A stretch of 64,000 nucleotides of DNA from Paenibacillus pinisoli (GCF_003605435.1 NZ_QXQB01000002.1:1054001-1118000); one strand, 5' to 3'. Counted from the first letter of the stretch, positions 1 to 8,788 are shown. The notes: generated from the letters alone by a model not told the origin. Translations and numbers: made by a program.

Positions 1-299
1 ACGTTCTCGAACACGTTGAGGTGCGGGAACAACGCGTAATCCTGGAATACCGTATTCACTTGCCGCTCGTTCGCCGGCACCCGGTTAATCACTTTGCCGT
101 TGAAATAAATGTTGCCCTTCGACGGCTCCGTAAATCCGGCAATCAGGCGCAAGATTGTCGTCTTGCCGCAGCCTGACGGCCCCAAAAGCGTATAAAATTT
201 GCCCCGTTGAATCTCAAAGCTTACATCTTTGAGCACCGCAGGGTCGTTATGGTCATATTGTTTAGTCACATGTTCGAAACGAATGATCGTCTCTTCCAA
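1..299 (-). CDS. potA: Polyamine-type ABC transporter ATP-binding protein (5' part)
   Basis: This is the N-terminal ~100 residues of an importer ATPase; the rest lies beyond the left edge. The protein reads [15 protein letters not shown], then a complete Walker A (GPSGCGKTT) and a Q-loop in [16 protein letters not shown], the hallmark of the spermidine/putrescine (PotA) and related CUT1-like ATPases. It would energise uptake of a small substrate from the cytoplasmic face. I prefer the TTG at 299 because GAAGGGG lies 9 nt upstream; an in-frame ATG at 317 has no well-spaced ribosome site. Substrate assignment to polyamines rests only on overall resemblance, because the permeases are outside the window. 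Confidence 0.8.
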   Translation of the reverse strand, partial: MEETIIRFEHVTKQYDHNDPAVLKDVSFEIQRGKFYTLLGPSGCGKTTILRLIAGFTEPSKGNIYFNGKVINRVPANERQVNTVFQDYALFPHLNVFEN

Positions 300-340
300 T
301 CCCACCAGCCCCTTCATCCTGTATAAAAGAAATCATAGTG

Positions 341-368
341 ATTATACAGCATCTCCGCAAAAGGGCAA
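341..368 (-). promoter_or_regulatory. Sigma-A-type promoter of the potA-like gene
   Basis: On the minus strand TTGCCC (363-368) is followed after 16 nt by a perfect TATAAT (341-346). The start of transcription would fall just upstream of the ribosome site of the ABC ATPase, giving a short leader and supporting the downstream TTG start. Confidence 0.6.
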
Positions 369-392
369 GTGGAAACAAAATAATCAACCAAT

Positions 393-2210
393 TCAAACCT
401 TTGTGTTATGCAAATGTTTTAAATCCAATAGCCGCTCAATCTCATTTGGCGGAGAGGGGCGGTGAAAATAATAGCCTTGCCCGAACTCGCAGCCGAACTG
501 CAGGAGCGCTTCAACTTCCTGCTTCGTCTCAATGCCTTCGCATATGACTTGCAGGTTCATGCTGTGTCCAATATCGACAATAAGCTTCACAATGGATGCG
601 GAGGATGCTGCGCCCGTTAATTCTTTTGTAAAGGAACGATCGATTTTCAGGTAATCCAGCGGGAGCTGCCCCAGAACGCTCAGGGAAGAATAGCCTGTTC
701 CGAAGTCGTCTATAGAGATTTTGATGCCATGGCTCTTAAGCTCGTTCAAGATGGGAACCGACTCCTCCAGGCTTTGCATCATGCTCTCCGTAACTTCCAG
801 CTCCAGCAGAGCAGGATCAAAATTCGTCTTCTCCAATATGTTCACCACTTTGGAAGAGAAGTTCAGCGACTTGAACTGACGAATCGAGAGGTTGACGGCT
901 AACGCGAGCCTTGATACTCCTGCTTCATGCCATCTCTTAACCTGACTGCATGCCTCCTCTAGCACCCATTCCCCCAGCTCCACAATTGCGCCGTTCTGTT
1001 CGGCAAGCGGAATAAAGTGAGATGGCGCAATCGGACCCATTTCGCTATGCGTCCAACGGAGCAGTGCCTCCACTCCGCGGATTTCTCCCGTTTCAAGATC
1101 TACCAGCGGCTGGTAGTGTATCGACATTTCGTTTTTGGTTATGGCGCTGCGAATGTCGTTCGCCAGCCTGACTTGACGCAGCAGCTCCTCGTTTTTGATA
1201 TCAGAGAAGAAGCGGTAACCGTTTTTATCGCCGCGCTTTATGCTATACATCGTTTTGTCCGCATATTGGATAAGCGTCTCCCCCTCCTCCGCATCCTCGG
1301 GGAACAAGCTGATTCCTATGCTGGTCGTCGTATAAATGTGCTTGTGACCGATATGGAACGGGTTCTGAAAGGAGCGGACAAGCCGTTCCGCCAGATCCGA
1401 AATCTCCTCCTTCCGCCCATAGGAGCATAGCAGCACGAACTCGTCCCCGGCATAACGGGCAACGAAGCAGGACGGAGGCGCGAACTGGCGAAGATGGCCG
1501 GCAACGTCCCGCAGCAGTTGATCTCCCGCGCCATGGCCCATCATATCGTTCACATGTTTGAACTGATCAAGATCCAGAAACAGGACAGCCTGCGGCTTTT
1601 TTTGAACGATGGCCATATCTATATGCTTCATAAGCGATTGGCGGTTGGGCAGACCGGTAAGCATATCATAATAGGCCATATGCTCAAGCTGCTGGAAAGC
1701 TTCGTTAAGCTTGGCATTCAAGCTTGCGTTGGCCACATTTTCTTTCTTCAAGTTCCGGAAGTAAAAGGCCAGCAGCGAATAAAGAATCATATTAATGACA
1801 ACGCCGCCCAAGATTGCCTGCAGCATTTCCGGCGACTCCTCGGGCCAGCTAACAGGAGTAATGTAAAGGTAGTAACCCCCTGCCGCAAACACAGGGATCG
1901 GAGACGGCAGCAGGAATGCCAGTATCACGAGCGTCAAATACATGACGCTAATCAGCTTGTCGAACGCAAGCTCCGGCAGCGCATTGAAAAAGGAGACAAA
2001 TGCAACAACGGCAAGGAAGTATTTGAGCCACAGCGGTTGGACCAGAATGGAAGCAAAGATGAATAGGGCAAATAGGAGAGCAAACATACGGCCTTGTGGG
2101 CTGCTGACGGAGCTAATCATATTGAGGCTTAGGGATATCGCCGTAAGGAAGATGACGATACGGGGTATTATCCGCATAAGGCGTTTTGTCCAGGCTTGCA
2201 TCCAGTTCAT
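393..2210 (-). CDS. Membrane-bound GGDEF/EAL cyclic-di-GMP protein
   Basis: The 605-residue protein has about five or six hydrophobic segments in residues 10-165, then a GGDEF domain (about 178-335) and an EAL domain (about 350-595). The GGDEF signature reads AGDEF (in RYAGDEFVLL), so the first Gly is replaced. The EAL domain keeps VEALLRW, NLSIRQF, ELEVTES, IDDFGTGYSS and LKIDRSF, the residues that bind metal and substrate in active phosphodiesterases. The likely activity is hydrolysis of c-di-GMP to pGpG, with the GGDEF half regulatory or weakly active. An AGGGGG ribosome site lies about 10 nt before the ATG, and a TATAAT (2236-2241, minus strand) precedes it. It stands alone; the neighbouring genes suggest no partner. 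Confidence 0.85.
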   Translation of the reverse strand: MNWMQAWTKRLMRIIPRIVIFLTAISLSLNMISSVSSPQGRMFALLFALFIFASILVQPLWLKYFLAVVAFVSFFNALPELAFDKLISVMYLTLVILAFLLPSPIPVFAAGGYYLYITPVSWPEESPEMLQAILGGVVINMILYSLLAFYFRNLKKENVANASLNAKLNEAFQQLEHMAYYDMLTGLPNRQSLMKHIDMAIVQKKPQAVLFLDLDQFKHVNDMMGHGAGDQLLRDVAGHLRQFAPPSCFVARYAGDEFVLLCSYGRKEEISDLAERLVRSFQNPFHIGHKHIYTTTSIGISLFPEDAEEGETLIQYADKTMYSIKRGDKNGYRFFSDIKNEELLRQVRLANDIRSAITKNEMSIHYQPLVDLETGEIRGVEALLRWTHSEMGPIAPSHFIPLAEQNGAIVELGEWVLEEACSQVKRWHEAGVSRLALAVNLSIRQFKSLNFSSKVVNILEKTNFDPALLELEVTESMMQSLEESVPILNELKSHGIKISIDDFGTGYSSLSVLGQLPLDYLKIDRSFTKELTGAASSASIVKLIVDIGHSMNLQVICEGIETKQEVEALLQFGCEFGQGYYFHRPSPPNEIERLLDLKHLHNTKV

Positions 2211-2370
2211 CGGTCTCGATGCCCCCTAATCGGCTATTATAAGCGGCTTTCTCCAAGCGAAGCGAGAATCGTTCACTTAAAATTTCCATATCGCATTGGG
2301 GATTCCTTCTATTATTTTGCATGCACGATCATATTTGCAAAGCGGGTGACCACAATATTAGACAATAATA

Positions 2371-2397
2371 AAACGGCACCTGATAAAGGTGCCGTTT
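2371..2397 (-). terminator. Terminator after the YhgE-type gene
   Basis: Perfect 11-bp stem AAACGGCACCT / AGGTGCCGTTT with a 5-nt loop; on the minus strand it is followed by TTTTATTATT. It lies downstream of the 2453-4480 gene. Confidence 0.8.
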
Positions 2398-2452
2398 GCG
2401 CAATTTAGATGATGCAGCGTTTTATAAACCGAATCAATGGCTGATCTTCTAT

Positions 2453-4480
2453 TTATGCAATAGAAGTTGATCCTTCTTCTCTTGTGCCGCCGCCTTCCTT
2501 GCGATGGCTGGCGATGAAGTAAGCCAGCGTCAAGCCAGCGAAGACGAGAGCGTAGATGCCGAGCAAGCCGGCGTCTCCCCACATGCGGGTCGTTTCGCCG
2601 CTGGAGATGACGTCCTTGAGGCCTGCCACCGAATACGTCATCGGCAGCCATGGCGTCACATGCTGCAGCCAGCCCGGGATCAATTCCAGCGGGAATGTGC
2701 CCGCGGAGCTGGTCAACTGCAGGATAAGCAGCACGATCGCTACGAAGCGGCCCGGATTGCCCATCGATGCCACGAAGAATTGAATCAGCATCATGAAGGT
2801 GATGCTTGTAATGATCGAGAACAGAATGAACAAGCCCATATTCTGTACTTCAAGCTTCAATAGGAAGATCAGCGCTGCGTCCGCGATCAGAGCCTGTATG
2901 GTTCCGACCAGCATCAGCGTCAGCGCCTTGCTCCAGAACCAGCTCCAGCCGTTCGCCGGGCGGATCGCCGGTTCCTTAACGGAATACACAATTGTAATCA
3001 ACAGCGCGCCTACATATAAGCCTAGCGACAGGAAGTAAGGGGCAAAGCCTGTGCCGTAGTTCGGCACTTCCGTTACTCTGTCCACATCAAGCTGGATCGG
3101 TTCTGCGAACATGCCGACCATCTCATCTGTCATGGACAGCTCCGATGTCTGCGACGATGCGTCGCTCAGCTTCGTGGAAAGCTCATGCGTGCCGTCCTCC
3201 AGCTCGACAAGGCCGGATGTCATCTTGGTTGCGCCCTCTTCCAGCTGTTCCGCGCCGGAAGTCATAGAGCCTACCGAATCATTAAGCTTGCCAAGTCCTT
3301 GAGACAATTCCACTGTGCCGCCCGACAGCTTCGTCAGTCCGCCGGTCAGTGTGCCTGCGCCAGTCTTCGCTTCACCCAATTTGGTTTGCAGCGTGTCTGC
3401 GCCTGCTGTCAGCTGCTTCAATCCGGCTTCCAGGCCGTTAGCGCCTGCCAGAAGCTCCTGCTGGCCTGCGGACGACTTCTCAAGTCCGCCGGCAAGCGCT
3501 TTGCTCGCCGCGATCAACGCTTGGAAGTTAGGATCGGCGGCTAGCGCCTCATTCTGGGCAGCAAGGCCTTGCAGTCCGGCAGACAGCTTAGCTGCGCCTT
3601 GCTCCAGCTCCGCCGTACCCGCTGCGGATGCCGTCAAGCCTCCCGCCAGCTTCGATGCTCCATCTTGAGCGCCAGCTGCACCATTCGCCAATTGTCCGCC
3701 TGCATCAGCAAGCAAGCCCATGCCGTTCTCAAGTGTTGCAGCACCATCCTTCAGCTCAGCAGCGCCGCTTTGCAATTGCTTGCCTGCCGTGTTCAGCTTG
3801 GATACTCCATCCTGCAGCGTAACGGTACCGCTTGTCAGCTTGCTTAGATTTTGCTCCAGCAGCTGCGCTCCGTCCTTCGCTTTGGTCGTGCCGTCGGCAA
3901 TCTTGCCTGCGCCGTCGCTTGCTTTCACAATACCGTCGGCGGCCGACTCCAGCTTCTCGAATACGGTTCTTGTATATACTTCCGTTACTTCTTTGTTCAG
4001 CATGCCTTTCATTTGCTCAACCGCCGTATTGCCGATCTGCGCGGCCAGGAAGTTGTAGCTCTCATTAGGAAGGAATACCAGCTTGGCCGGTTCCGGCTTG
4101 TCTGAGGTCAGCGATGTAGTTTTCTCCGAAAAATCCGCCGGAATCTCGATCGCCATATAATATTTGTTGTCCTTCATGCCTTGGACAGCTTCTTCCTTCG
4201 TTACAAAAGCCCAATCAAACTTTGGATTTTCTCTTAACTTTTCCTCAAAATCATCGCCAATATGCATTTGCTTGCCTTGGAACTCCGTGCCTTGGTCGGA
4301 ATTGACGACCGCTACCGGCAGCTCCTCCATCTTCGCGTACGGATCCCAGAACGCGCCAAGGAACATCGCTGTATACATGACCGGAACCGTCAGCACCGCA
4401 ATAACCGGTATCAGCACCTTCTTATTGCGCGCGATCGCCGACAGCTCTTTGCCGAATTGCCGCAAGCCTTTCAACTTCAT
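2453..4480 (-). CDS. YhgE/Pip family membrane protein
   Basis: The 675-residue protein matches the YhgE/Pip architecture: one N-terminal membrane segment (about 20-38, VLIPVIAVLTVPVMYTAMF), a long extracytoplasmic part with many Gly/Ala/Leu repeats of the form DGA..L..G...L..G (about 190-460, predicted helical or coiled), and a cluster of about five membrane segments at the C-terminus related to ABC-2 permeases. Members resemble phage infection protein and are linked to type VII secretion-like export or drug efflux; the precise role is unknown. The start at 4480 is chosen because GGGAGTGG lies just upstream; a longer frame from 4549 would run through an operator. The TetR gene upstream and the shared operator suggest control by that repressor. 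Confidence 0.85.
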   Translation of the reverse strand: MKLKGLRQFGKELSAIARNKKVLIPVIAVLTVPVMYTAMFLGAFWDPYAKMEELPVAVVNSDQGTEFQGKQMHIGDDFEEKLRENPKFDWAFVTKEEAVQGMKDNKYYMAIEIPADFSEKTTSLTSDKPEPAKLVFLPNESYNFLAAQIGNTAVEQMKGMLNKEVTEVYTRTVFEKLESAADGIVKASDGAGKIADGTTKAKDGAQLLEQNLSKLTSGTVTLQDGVSKLNTAGKQLQSGAAELKDGAATLENGMGLLADAGGQLANGAAGAQDGASKLAGGLTASAAGTAELEQGAAKLSAGLQGLAAQNEALAADPNFQALIAASKALAGGLEKSSAGQQELLAGANGLEAGLKQLTAGADTLQTKLGEAKTGAGTLTGGLTKLSGGTVELSQGLGKLNDSVGSMTSGAEQLEEGATKMTSGLVELEDGTHELSTKLSDASSQTSELSMTDEMVGMFAEPIQLDVDRVTEVPNYGTGFAPYFLSLGLYVGALLITIVYSVKEPAIRPANGWSWFWSKALTLMLVGTIQALIADAALIFLLKLEVQNMGLFILFSIITSITFMMLIQFFVASMGNPGRFVAIVLLILQLTSSAGTFPLELIPGWLQHVTPWLPMTYSVAGLKDVISSGETTRMWGDAGLLGIYALVFAGLTLAYFIASHRKEGGGTREEGSTSIA

Positions 4481-4531
4481 ATTTTCCACTCCCTGTTTGT
4501 CTGTGTATGTTTGGCAGCATTGCCAATACGA

Positions 4532-4558
4532 AATGACCACTTTGGACAATTGGTCATT
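4532..4558. promoter_or_regulatory. Putative TetR operator O1 (YhgE promoter region)
   Basis: Inverted repeat AATGACC-N13-GGTCATT. It lies 52-78 nt upstream of the YhgE start. The same arms and spacing recur at 5304-5330 upstream of the TetR gene, and I see this pattern nowhere else nearby, so it is a strong candidate for the repressor's binding site. Confidence 0.75.
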
Positions 4559-4691
4559 CTAAGCCGTGAGAAAACCTCTATCGAGGCCTTTCAAGATGAG
4601 CGACCGCGTATAGAGGTAGGTTTTATCGCCAAATAGAACGAGTAAATCCGCTATACTAGGAATTCTATTGTGGTAAAAAAAGGCATCCCGC

Positions 4692-5267
4692 TTACGCCGG
4701 CGCCAGGCCTTGCTCCAGATAAAACCTTAACCGCTCCGCCACTTCTTCTTTCTTCAGCGGCTCGTGTGTTTTCTTCCAATCCACCGTCAGCGCCATGTAC
4801 AGCTTCAGCATGACGAACGCCGTCATCTGAGGCTCGCAAGGCTTAATCTCGCCCTTCTCCACCGCAGCCTTCACTTGGCTCGCAATGTAGCCGACTACGG
4901 CCCGCTCCAATTGCTGCAAGCCCTCCAGCGCCATCGGCGTGCCGATCTCCCGCATCTCCTGCGACAGCTTCAGCGCCAGCTCATGTTCCTCGCGGAAGTC
5001 AAGCAGCAGCTCCAGCGCCGCATTCAGATTATCGAAGAACTTCCTTCTTGGATCAATCGCCTGCTCGGCGAGCCGCTTCATATCCCCGATCATCCGGTTC
5101 ATGATCTCCTGGAACAGCTCTTCTTTGTTCGTAAAGAACGTATAGATGGTGCCCTTGCCGACATTGGCGATCTTGGCTACCCCGTCCATGGTCGTCGCTT
5201 TGTATCCGAATAGCGAGAATGACTTCGCTGCCGCATCTACAATGAGCTGTCGTCGATCAATGGCCAC
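4692..5267 (-). CDS. TetR/AcrR family transcriptional repressor
   Basis: This 191-residue protein begins with a typical TetR N-terminal helix-turn-helix: RQLIVDAAAKSFSLFGYKATTMDGVAKIANVGKGTIYTFFTNKEELFQEIM (in pieces RQLIVDAAAKSF and GVAKIANVGKGTIYTFF). The remaining ~140 residues form the variable ligand domain, which includes a YfiR-like helix region. I choose the GTG at 5267, which has GGAGG 8 nt upstream; a longer ATG frame would overlap the operator and promoter. It is encoded on the same strand upstream of the YhgE gene. Operators before both genes indicate autoregulation and control of YhgE. The ligand is unknown. Confidence 0.9.
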   Translation of the reverse strand: MAIDRRQLIVDAAAKSFSLFGYKATTMDGVAKIANVGKGTIYTFFTNKEELFQEIMNRMIGDMKRLAEQAIDPRRKFFDNLNAALELLLDFREEHELALKLSQEMREIGTPMALEGLQQLERAVVGYIASQVKAAVEKGEIKPCEPQMTAFVMLKLYMALTVDWKKTHEPLKKEEVAERLRFYLEQGLAPA

Positions 5268-5303
5268 TTGCAACGCCTCCTTCTTCCTCTGACTTCGTGA
5301 CCG

Positions 5304-5330
5304 AATGACCAAAATACTAAAACGGTCATT
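5304..5330. promoter_or_regulatory. Putative TetR operator O2 (autoregulatory)
   Basis: Inverted repeat AATGACC-N13-GGTCATT, identical in arms and spacing to the site at 4532-4558. It sits between the TetR promoter (5345-5374) and the GTG start at 5267, where bound repressor would block transcription. Confidence 0.75.
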
Positions 5331-5344
5331 TCGTTGATGTACAC

Positions 5345-5374
5345 ATATTATCACGAATTATTTTCGAAAATCAA
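5345..5374 (-). promoter_or_regulatory. Promoter of the TetR gene
   Basis: Minus-strand TTGATT (5369-5374), 18-nt spacer and TAATAT (5345-5350). The expected start point lies a few bases before operator O2. Confidence 0.5.
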
Positions 5375-5399
5375 CCCCAAGCTGTGATTTTTTTAACAC

Positions 5400-5846
5400 T
5401 TAGATCGATATCCTTTTTGCAAAGCTGATATAATGCCGCCCTTCGCCCTCATAGTCCTTTTCAAACGACACTGTAAATCCCATTTTCATATGAAATTGAA
5501 TGGATCCCTCATTGACCGCCGACGTGATGCAGCGAACCGTGCAGCATCCAAGCTCATGCACCTGGCCAAAAAACCTGTCATATAACTGCTTCGCCATGCC
5601 TTTATCTCGATAATCCGGATGAACGCCTGCGAAGTGAATGTATGCTTCATCGGCTTGCGATTGCGATACAAAACCGATCAAGAATGCAACGATACGACCC
5701 TCTTCTTCCATTACAAAGCTTGTGTTCTGAAAATGGACAAAAAATAGCCGCTGCAATAAATGGTCTATCTGGCGCCCGCCCCACCATTCATTAACTACAG
5801 GTACAATTTCAAAATAATCGGATTCGCGAACGGACCGGATCATCAT
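5400..5846 (-). CDS. GNAT family N-acetyltransferase
   Basis: The 148-residue protein has the GNAT fold: an N-terminal MIRSVRESDYFEIVPVV, the conserved beta4 strand (AYIHFAGVHPDYR), and motif A for acetyl-CoA pyrophosphate binding (YRDKGMAKQLYDRF, the Q/RxxGxG/A type). The C-terminal FHMKMGFTVSFE is also typical. It would transfer an acyl group from acyl-CoA to an amine whose identity cannot be read from sequence. GGGAGGGG lies 8 nt before the first of two adjacent ATG codons. It is monocistronic as far as can be seen. Confidence 0.85.
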   Translation of the reverse strand: MMIRSVRESDYFEIVPVVNEWWGGRQIDHLLQRLFFVHFQNTSFVMEEEGRIVAFLIGFVSQSQADEAYIHFAGVHPDYRDKGMAKQLYDRFFGQVHELGCCTVRCITSAVNEGSIQFHMKMGFTVSFEKDYEGEGRHYISFAKRISI

Positions 5847-6001
5847 GAGCGCTTCCCCTCCCGATCATAAATGGCATTAATTCCCGACATTATAACATAA
5901 CCATCATCACCAGAAGATTGGCGGACAGATGACTTTAATCCCTCACTAGAGATATAATAACGACAGGAGCAACCACTTATAGATGAAGGAGTGTCACGCA
6001 T

Positions 6002-6340
6002 ATGACATACAGAGAAATTACAACTGCCGAAGAATGGGACAACGTCTTCCAGGAGTCCGAGTCCAAGCCGCTTGTGGTGTTCAAGCACAGCACGACATGT
6101 CCAGTGAGCGCCAATGCGCATGAAGAGTTCAGTAACTACCTTGGCGGCAGCCCGAAGGACAATATCGACTATGTGCTCGTAAAGGTAATCGAGTCCCGCC
6201 CTGTCTCCAATAAGATTGCCGAAGATACAGGCGTCAAGCACGAGTCTCCTCAGATTATCTATATCGATAAGAAGAAAAAAGTTTGGACAGCGTCCCACTG
6301 GTCCGTTACCAAAGCCCACATTAGCGCAGTATTGGACTAA
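6002..6340 (+). CDS. ytxJ: Monothiol bacilliredoxin YtxJ (BrxC)
   Basis: The 112-residue thioredoxin-fold protein carries the single-cysteine motif TTCPVS after VVFKHS, as in B. subtilis YtxJ/BrxC (monothiol bacilliredoxin). The C-terminal ESPQIIYI supplies the cis-proline region. It is expected to act in the cytosol with bacillithiol, removing or forming mixed disulfides on target proteins during oxidative stress. AAGGAG lies 10 nt before the ATG, and a TATAAT-like box (5951-5956 area) precedes it with a weak -35. A hairpin terminator follows, so it is a single-gene unit. Confidence 0.9.
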   Translation: MTYREITTAEEWDNVFQESESKPLVVFKHSTTCPVSANAHEEFSNYLGGSPKDNIDYVLVKVIESRPVSNKIAEDTGVKHESPQIIYIDKKKKVWTASHWSVTKAHISAVLD

Positions 6341-6360
6341 TCGCGATTACCTACTTATAG

Positions 6361-6400
6361 GACGGCTTCGAGAGCCCGAGCGGCTCTTGAAGCCGTCTTT
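6361..6400 (+). terminator. Terminator after ytxJ
   Basis: Long stem GACGGCTTCGAGAGCC / GGCTCTTGAAGCCGTC with a 5-nt loop (one mismatch), followed by TTTGCTATT. It is placed 20 nt after the ytxJ stop. Confidence 0.8.
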
Positions 6401-6658
6401 GCTATTCAGGCTTATGCATGGACATCACCCCTAAGTACCTATTCCTGCTGTTCGTTATTGCGTCTTATGACCCCGTATCTTTTTGCCAATTATATGTAAA
6501 TGAGACTATAGCTATCGCCCTTCGCTATGCTTAAAGAGCTAGCATTGTAGTGCTTTATCAGCCGCCAAGGTTGCATCATTCTGCCCATTCTCAATAACGT
6601 CCGGATATGGTTATCTAGAGGATGTCGGAATAAATCGATTTTGGGAGGACACGGATAG
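6401..6658. other. Intergenic stretch upstream of the SLH gene
   Basis: No convincing gene here. A possible promoter is TTGCCA (about 6484) with TATAGC 18 nt downstream. The remainder forms a leader of roughly 130 nt before the SLH gene, with no riboswitch motif I can recognise. Confidence 0.4.
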
Positions 6659-7906
6659 ATGAAACGATTGGCACTACTTATGATAGGCATCACGATGTTT
6701 TGGGCGGCTATTATGCCCTCTTCAGCATATGAGAAAGCGGTTGCGGCAGCGGGAGCCTCTCCATTCAAAGACACAAAAGGCCATTGGGCGGAGAAAACGA
6801 TCATCGACATGGTCAATCGCGGCATATTGGAAGGCTACCCGGACGGGACTTTCCGACCAGAAGAGACAGTGAAGGTGGATCAATTCGTCAAAATGCTCAT
6901 TCTCTCATACGCCGATCTGCACCAGAACGGATCACGCAGCTGGAACACCGGTTTCATGAACTCTCTGAGTCTGGAGAACCAGGCGATTCTAAAGCAGGAT
7001 TACCGCTACTTTACTTTCGCACCGAATACAGTCGGTTACTGGGCCAAAGACTTTATTGATATTGCAAGCGATCTTCATTTCCTGAACAAAACCCGCTATG
7101 CTGATTTCCAAATGGATATGACGCGCGAGAACGTAGCGGAAGTCGTCTACTATACGCTGCAGGAAACCGAGTTTCTGGAGGACAGCATCTACGGTCAAAA
7201 AATGGCGCAAGCCTTCGGCGATATTAAAGGAGCTACCGAGCGGGAGCAGCGCTTCATCGCGGAGACGCTTGTGAAAGGCATCATGGAGGGTTATCCGAAC
7301 GGCTTCTTCGGCGTCGGACAGAAGGTGACCCGCGCCCAGGCGCTGGTCATTCTGGAGCGTCTGACCGTCAAGTCCAAGCGTCTGAAGATCAATGTATCTC
7401 CTGACAAGCTGGAGCGCATCGTGCCTACGTTCGGCGGCGGCAGCAAGGTTATCGTCTTCCCGGACAAACGGATGTGGGACGCTTATGAATCGCTGCTGCT
7501 TGTAGGACAGCTTAGAGGCGCCAATCACGATCTGTATGACACTACGCTACGTTTGTTCAAGGACCAGACGGAGAAGGAGAGCGTCCTGAACCGTCCGGCA
7601 GGCAGCACAGCCATCAATGAGGAAGCGGCAATCTGGCTGGACCCTCAGTACAATACGTACGGCATTACGATGAGACTGCGCGACGGATCGCTGGCGCGCA
7701 ATAAGGAAGCGGTCGACATGTTCGCCAACGGGCTGTTCGGCTACAACGCCATCGCCTTCAAACAGCTGTTCAGCGACATCTGCGAGAAGGTAGAGAAAGG
7801 CGAGTCGGTTACGCAAACCCACGCAGCCATCGGCGGCGATACGATCAATATTCTGATCGACAGCAAGCAGAAGCAAGTCATCTTCTCGATTGCAGCCAAA
7901 AAATAA
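6659..7906 (+). CDS. SLH-domain surface protein
   Basis: The 415-residue protein starts with a signal peptide (about 1-24, MKRLALLMIGITMFWAAIM). Then come S-layer homology repeats: the first is clear (FKDTKGHWAEKTIIDMVNR, GILEGYPDGTFRPEETV), the second more diverged (YWAKDFIDIASDLHF), and the third clear (GIMEGYPNGFFGVGQKVTR). SLH domains anchor proteins to pyruvylated secondary cell-wall polymers. Residues about 250-415 form a C-terminal domain I do not recognise; it contains IVFPDKRMWDAYESLLL and AIWLDPQYNTYGITM and could be a substrate- or wall-binding module. GGGAGG lies 10 nt before the ATG. It is flanked by terminators on both sides and probably transcribed alone. Confidence 0.85.
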   Translation: MKRLALLMIGITMFWAAIMPSSAYEKAVAAAGASPFKDTKGHWAEKTIIDMVNRGILEGYPDGTFRPEETVKVDQFVKMLILSYADLHQNGSRSWNTGFMNSLSLENQAILKQDYRYFTFAPNTVGYWAKDFIDIASDLHFLNKTRYADFQMDMTRENVAEVVYYTLQETEFLEDSIYGQKMAQAFGDIKGATEREQRFIAETLVKGIMEGYPNGFFGVGQKVTRAQALVILERLTVKSKRLKINVSPDKLERIVPTFGGGSKVIVFPDKRMWDAYESLLLVGQLRGANHDLYDTTLRLFKDQTEKESVLNRPAGSTAINEEAAIWLDPQYNTYGITMRLRDGSLARNKEAVDMFANGLFGYNAIAFKQLFSDICEKVEKGESVTQTHAAIGGDTINILIDSKQKQVIFSIAAKK

Positions 7907-7932
7907 GGTTCGGCGCTTGCGCGAGAGACATC

Positions 7933-7966
7933 ACAGGGCAGCATGCACATTCGCATGCTGCCCTGT
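7933..7966. terminator. Bidirectional terminator
   Basis: Perfect 14-bp stem ACAGGGCAGCATGC / GCATGCTGCCCTGT with a 6-nt loop, between the convergent SLH and ATP-grasp genes. TTTCTTATTT follows on the plus strand. Confidence 0.8.
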
Positions 7967-7978
7967 TTCTTATTTCGG

Positions 7979-8788
7979 TTACAGCGTATTCTTCGCCTTG
8001 AAGCAGTTCAATCGGTAATGCCTGCCATACTTGCTTCCATAATCCACAATGCGGCGGATCATCGACTGATCCGGCAGAATCGCGAACGGGCAATGATCCG
8101 GCGTCGTATTCACTTCCAAAATCCACGGCCTGTGCTGATTGTCGATCGCGACATCGAGACCGATCTCGTTCAGACGCGGATACTTGCGGTGCAGCCGCTT
8201 TATGGTGCTGATCCCGATATTCTCCAACCGTTTCCACAGAGCGCCTTGCTGCGACGGGCCCATATGGGCGCTGAGCACTTGCTCCGCGGTCAAGATCGAG
8301 CCGCCTTGGCTGCCGTTGGTCACAATCTTCTCCGGATGGGCGATTCTGGCGACCACCCCCGTCATCTCCCAACCTCCTTGCGGAGCGCGCTGCACGACGA
8401 CGCGCAGGTCAAACCGTCTTCCCTCGTATTTCAACAGATGGACGCCTCTTTGCACAAGGTAGCTTTTGCCCAGCGTGTCCTTTTTCAGAGAATGGTAAAG
8501 CCCGTCGAAGCTGCGGAAGGTCTTGAAGTCGCCTCCAAGCTGATAGGAATATTCACCCGGACTATGCTTCTCAACTCGCATGACTCCTCGTCCCAACGAT
8601 CCGTAGGTCGGCTTCACGTAGACCATCTGATGGGAATGGAGGAGATTGTGTAGGGATAGACGGCTTAGCTTTCGGGTCGACGGGATATATCCCCGCAGCC
8701 CTTCATCCCGCAACATGACATTTGTTTTGGCCCACTTGTCGGATACCCGGTACGGTTTTCCGCTGGCTTTCACTTTAAGTTTAGCCAT
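7979..8788 (-). CDS. YheC/YheD-type ATP-grasp protein (coat-associated family)
   Basis: The 269-residue protein has ATP-grasp features: MVYVKPTYGSLGRGVMRVE (nucleotide-binding strand and Gly-rich loop), YLVQRGV, FDLRVVVQR, and the metal-binding end of the fold in EIGLDVAIDNQHRPWILEVNTTPD. These match the YheC/YheD endospore-coat-associated family of spore formers. The chemical reaction is unknown; ATP-grasp enzymes usually join a carboxylate to an amine or thiol via an acyl-phosphate. The start at 8788 (MAKLKVKASGKPYRVSDKW) is chosen because the upstream extension to 8902 lacks a ribosome site and looks non-coding. It is divergent from the diaminopropionate cassette, with 239 nt between. Confidence 0.8.
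   Translation of the reverse strand: MAKLKVKASGKPYRVSDKWAKTNVMLRDEGLRGYIPSTRKLSRLSLHNLLHSHQMVYVKPTYGSLGRGVMRVEKHSPGEYSYQLGGDFKTFRSFDGLYHSLKKDTLGKSYLVQRGVHLLKYEGRRFDLRVVVQRAPQGGWEMTGVVARIAHPEKIVTNGSQGGSILTAEQVLSAHMGPSQQGALWKRLENIGISTIKRLHRKYPRLNEIGLDVAIDNQHRPWILEVNTTPDHCPFAILPDQSMIRRIVDYGSKYGRHYRLNCFKAKNTL

Noticed and set aside
1494..2066. 190-residue plus-strand frame opposite the EAL gene
   Set aside because: Antisense shadow; the minus-strand product has complete c-di-GMP domains.
2504..4105. Several plus-strand frames opposite the YhgE gene
   Set aside because: They are antisense frames caused by the GC-rich codon pattern of the repeat-rich YhgE coding region; none has a ribosome site.
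4500..4549. Upstream start of the YhgE gene at 4549
   Set aside because: The added 23 residues would run through the operator O1; a better-placed ATG with GGGAGTGG lies at 4480.
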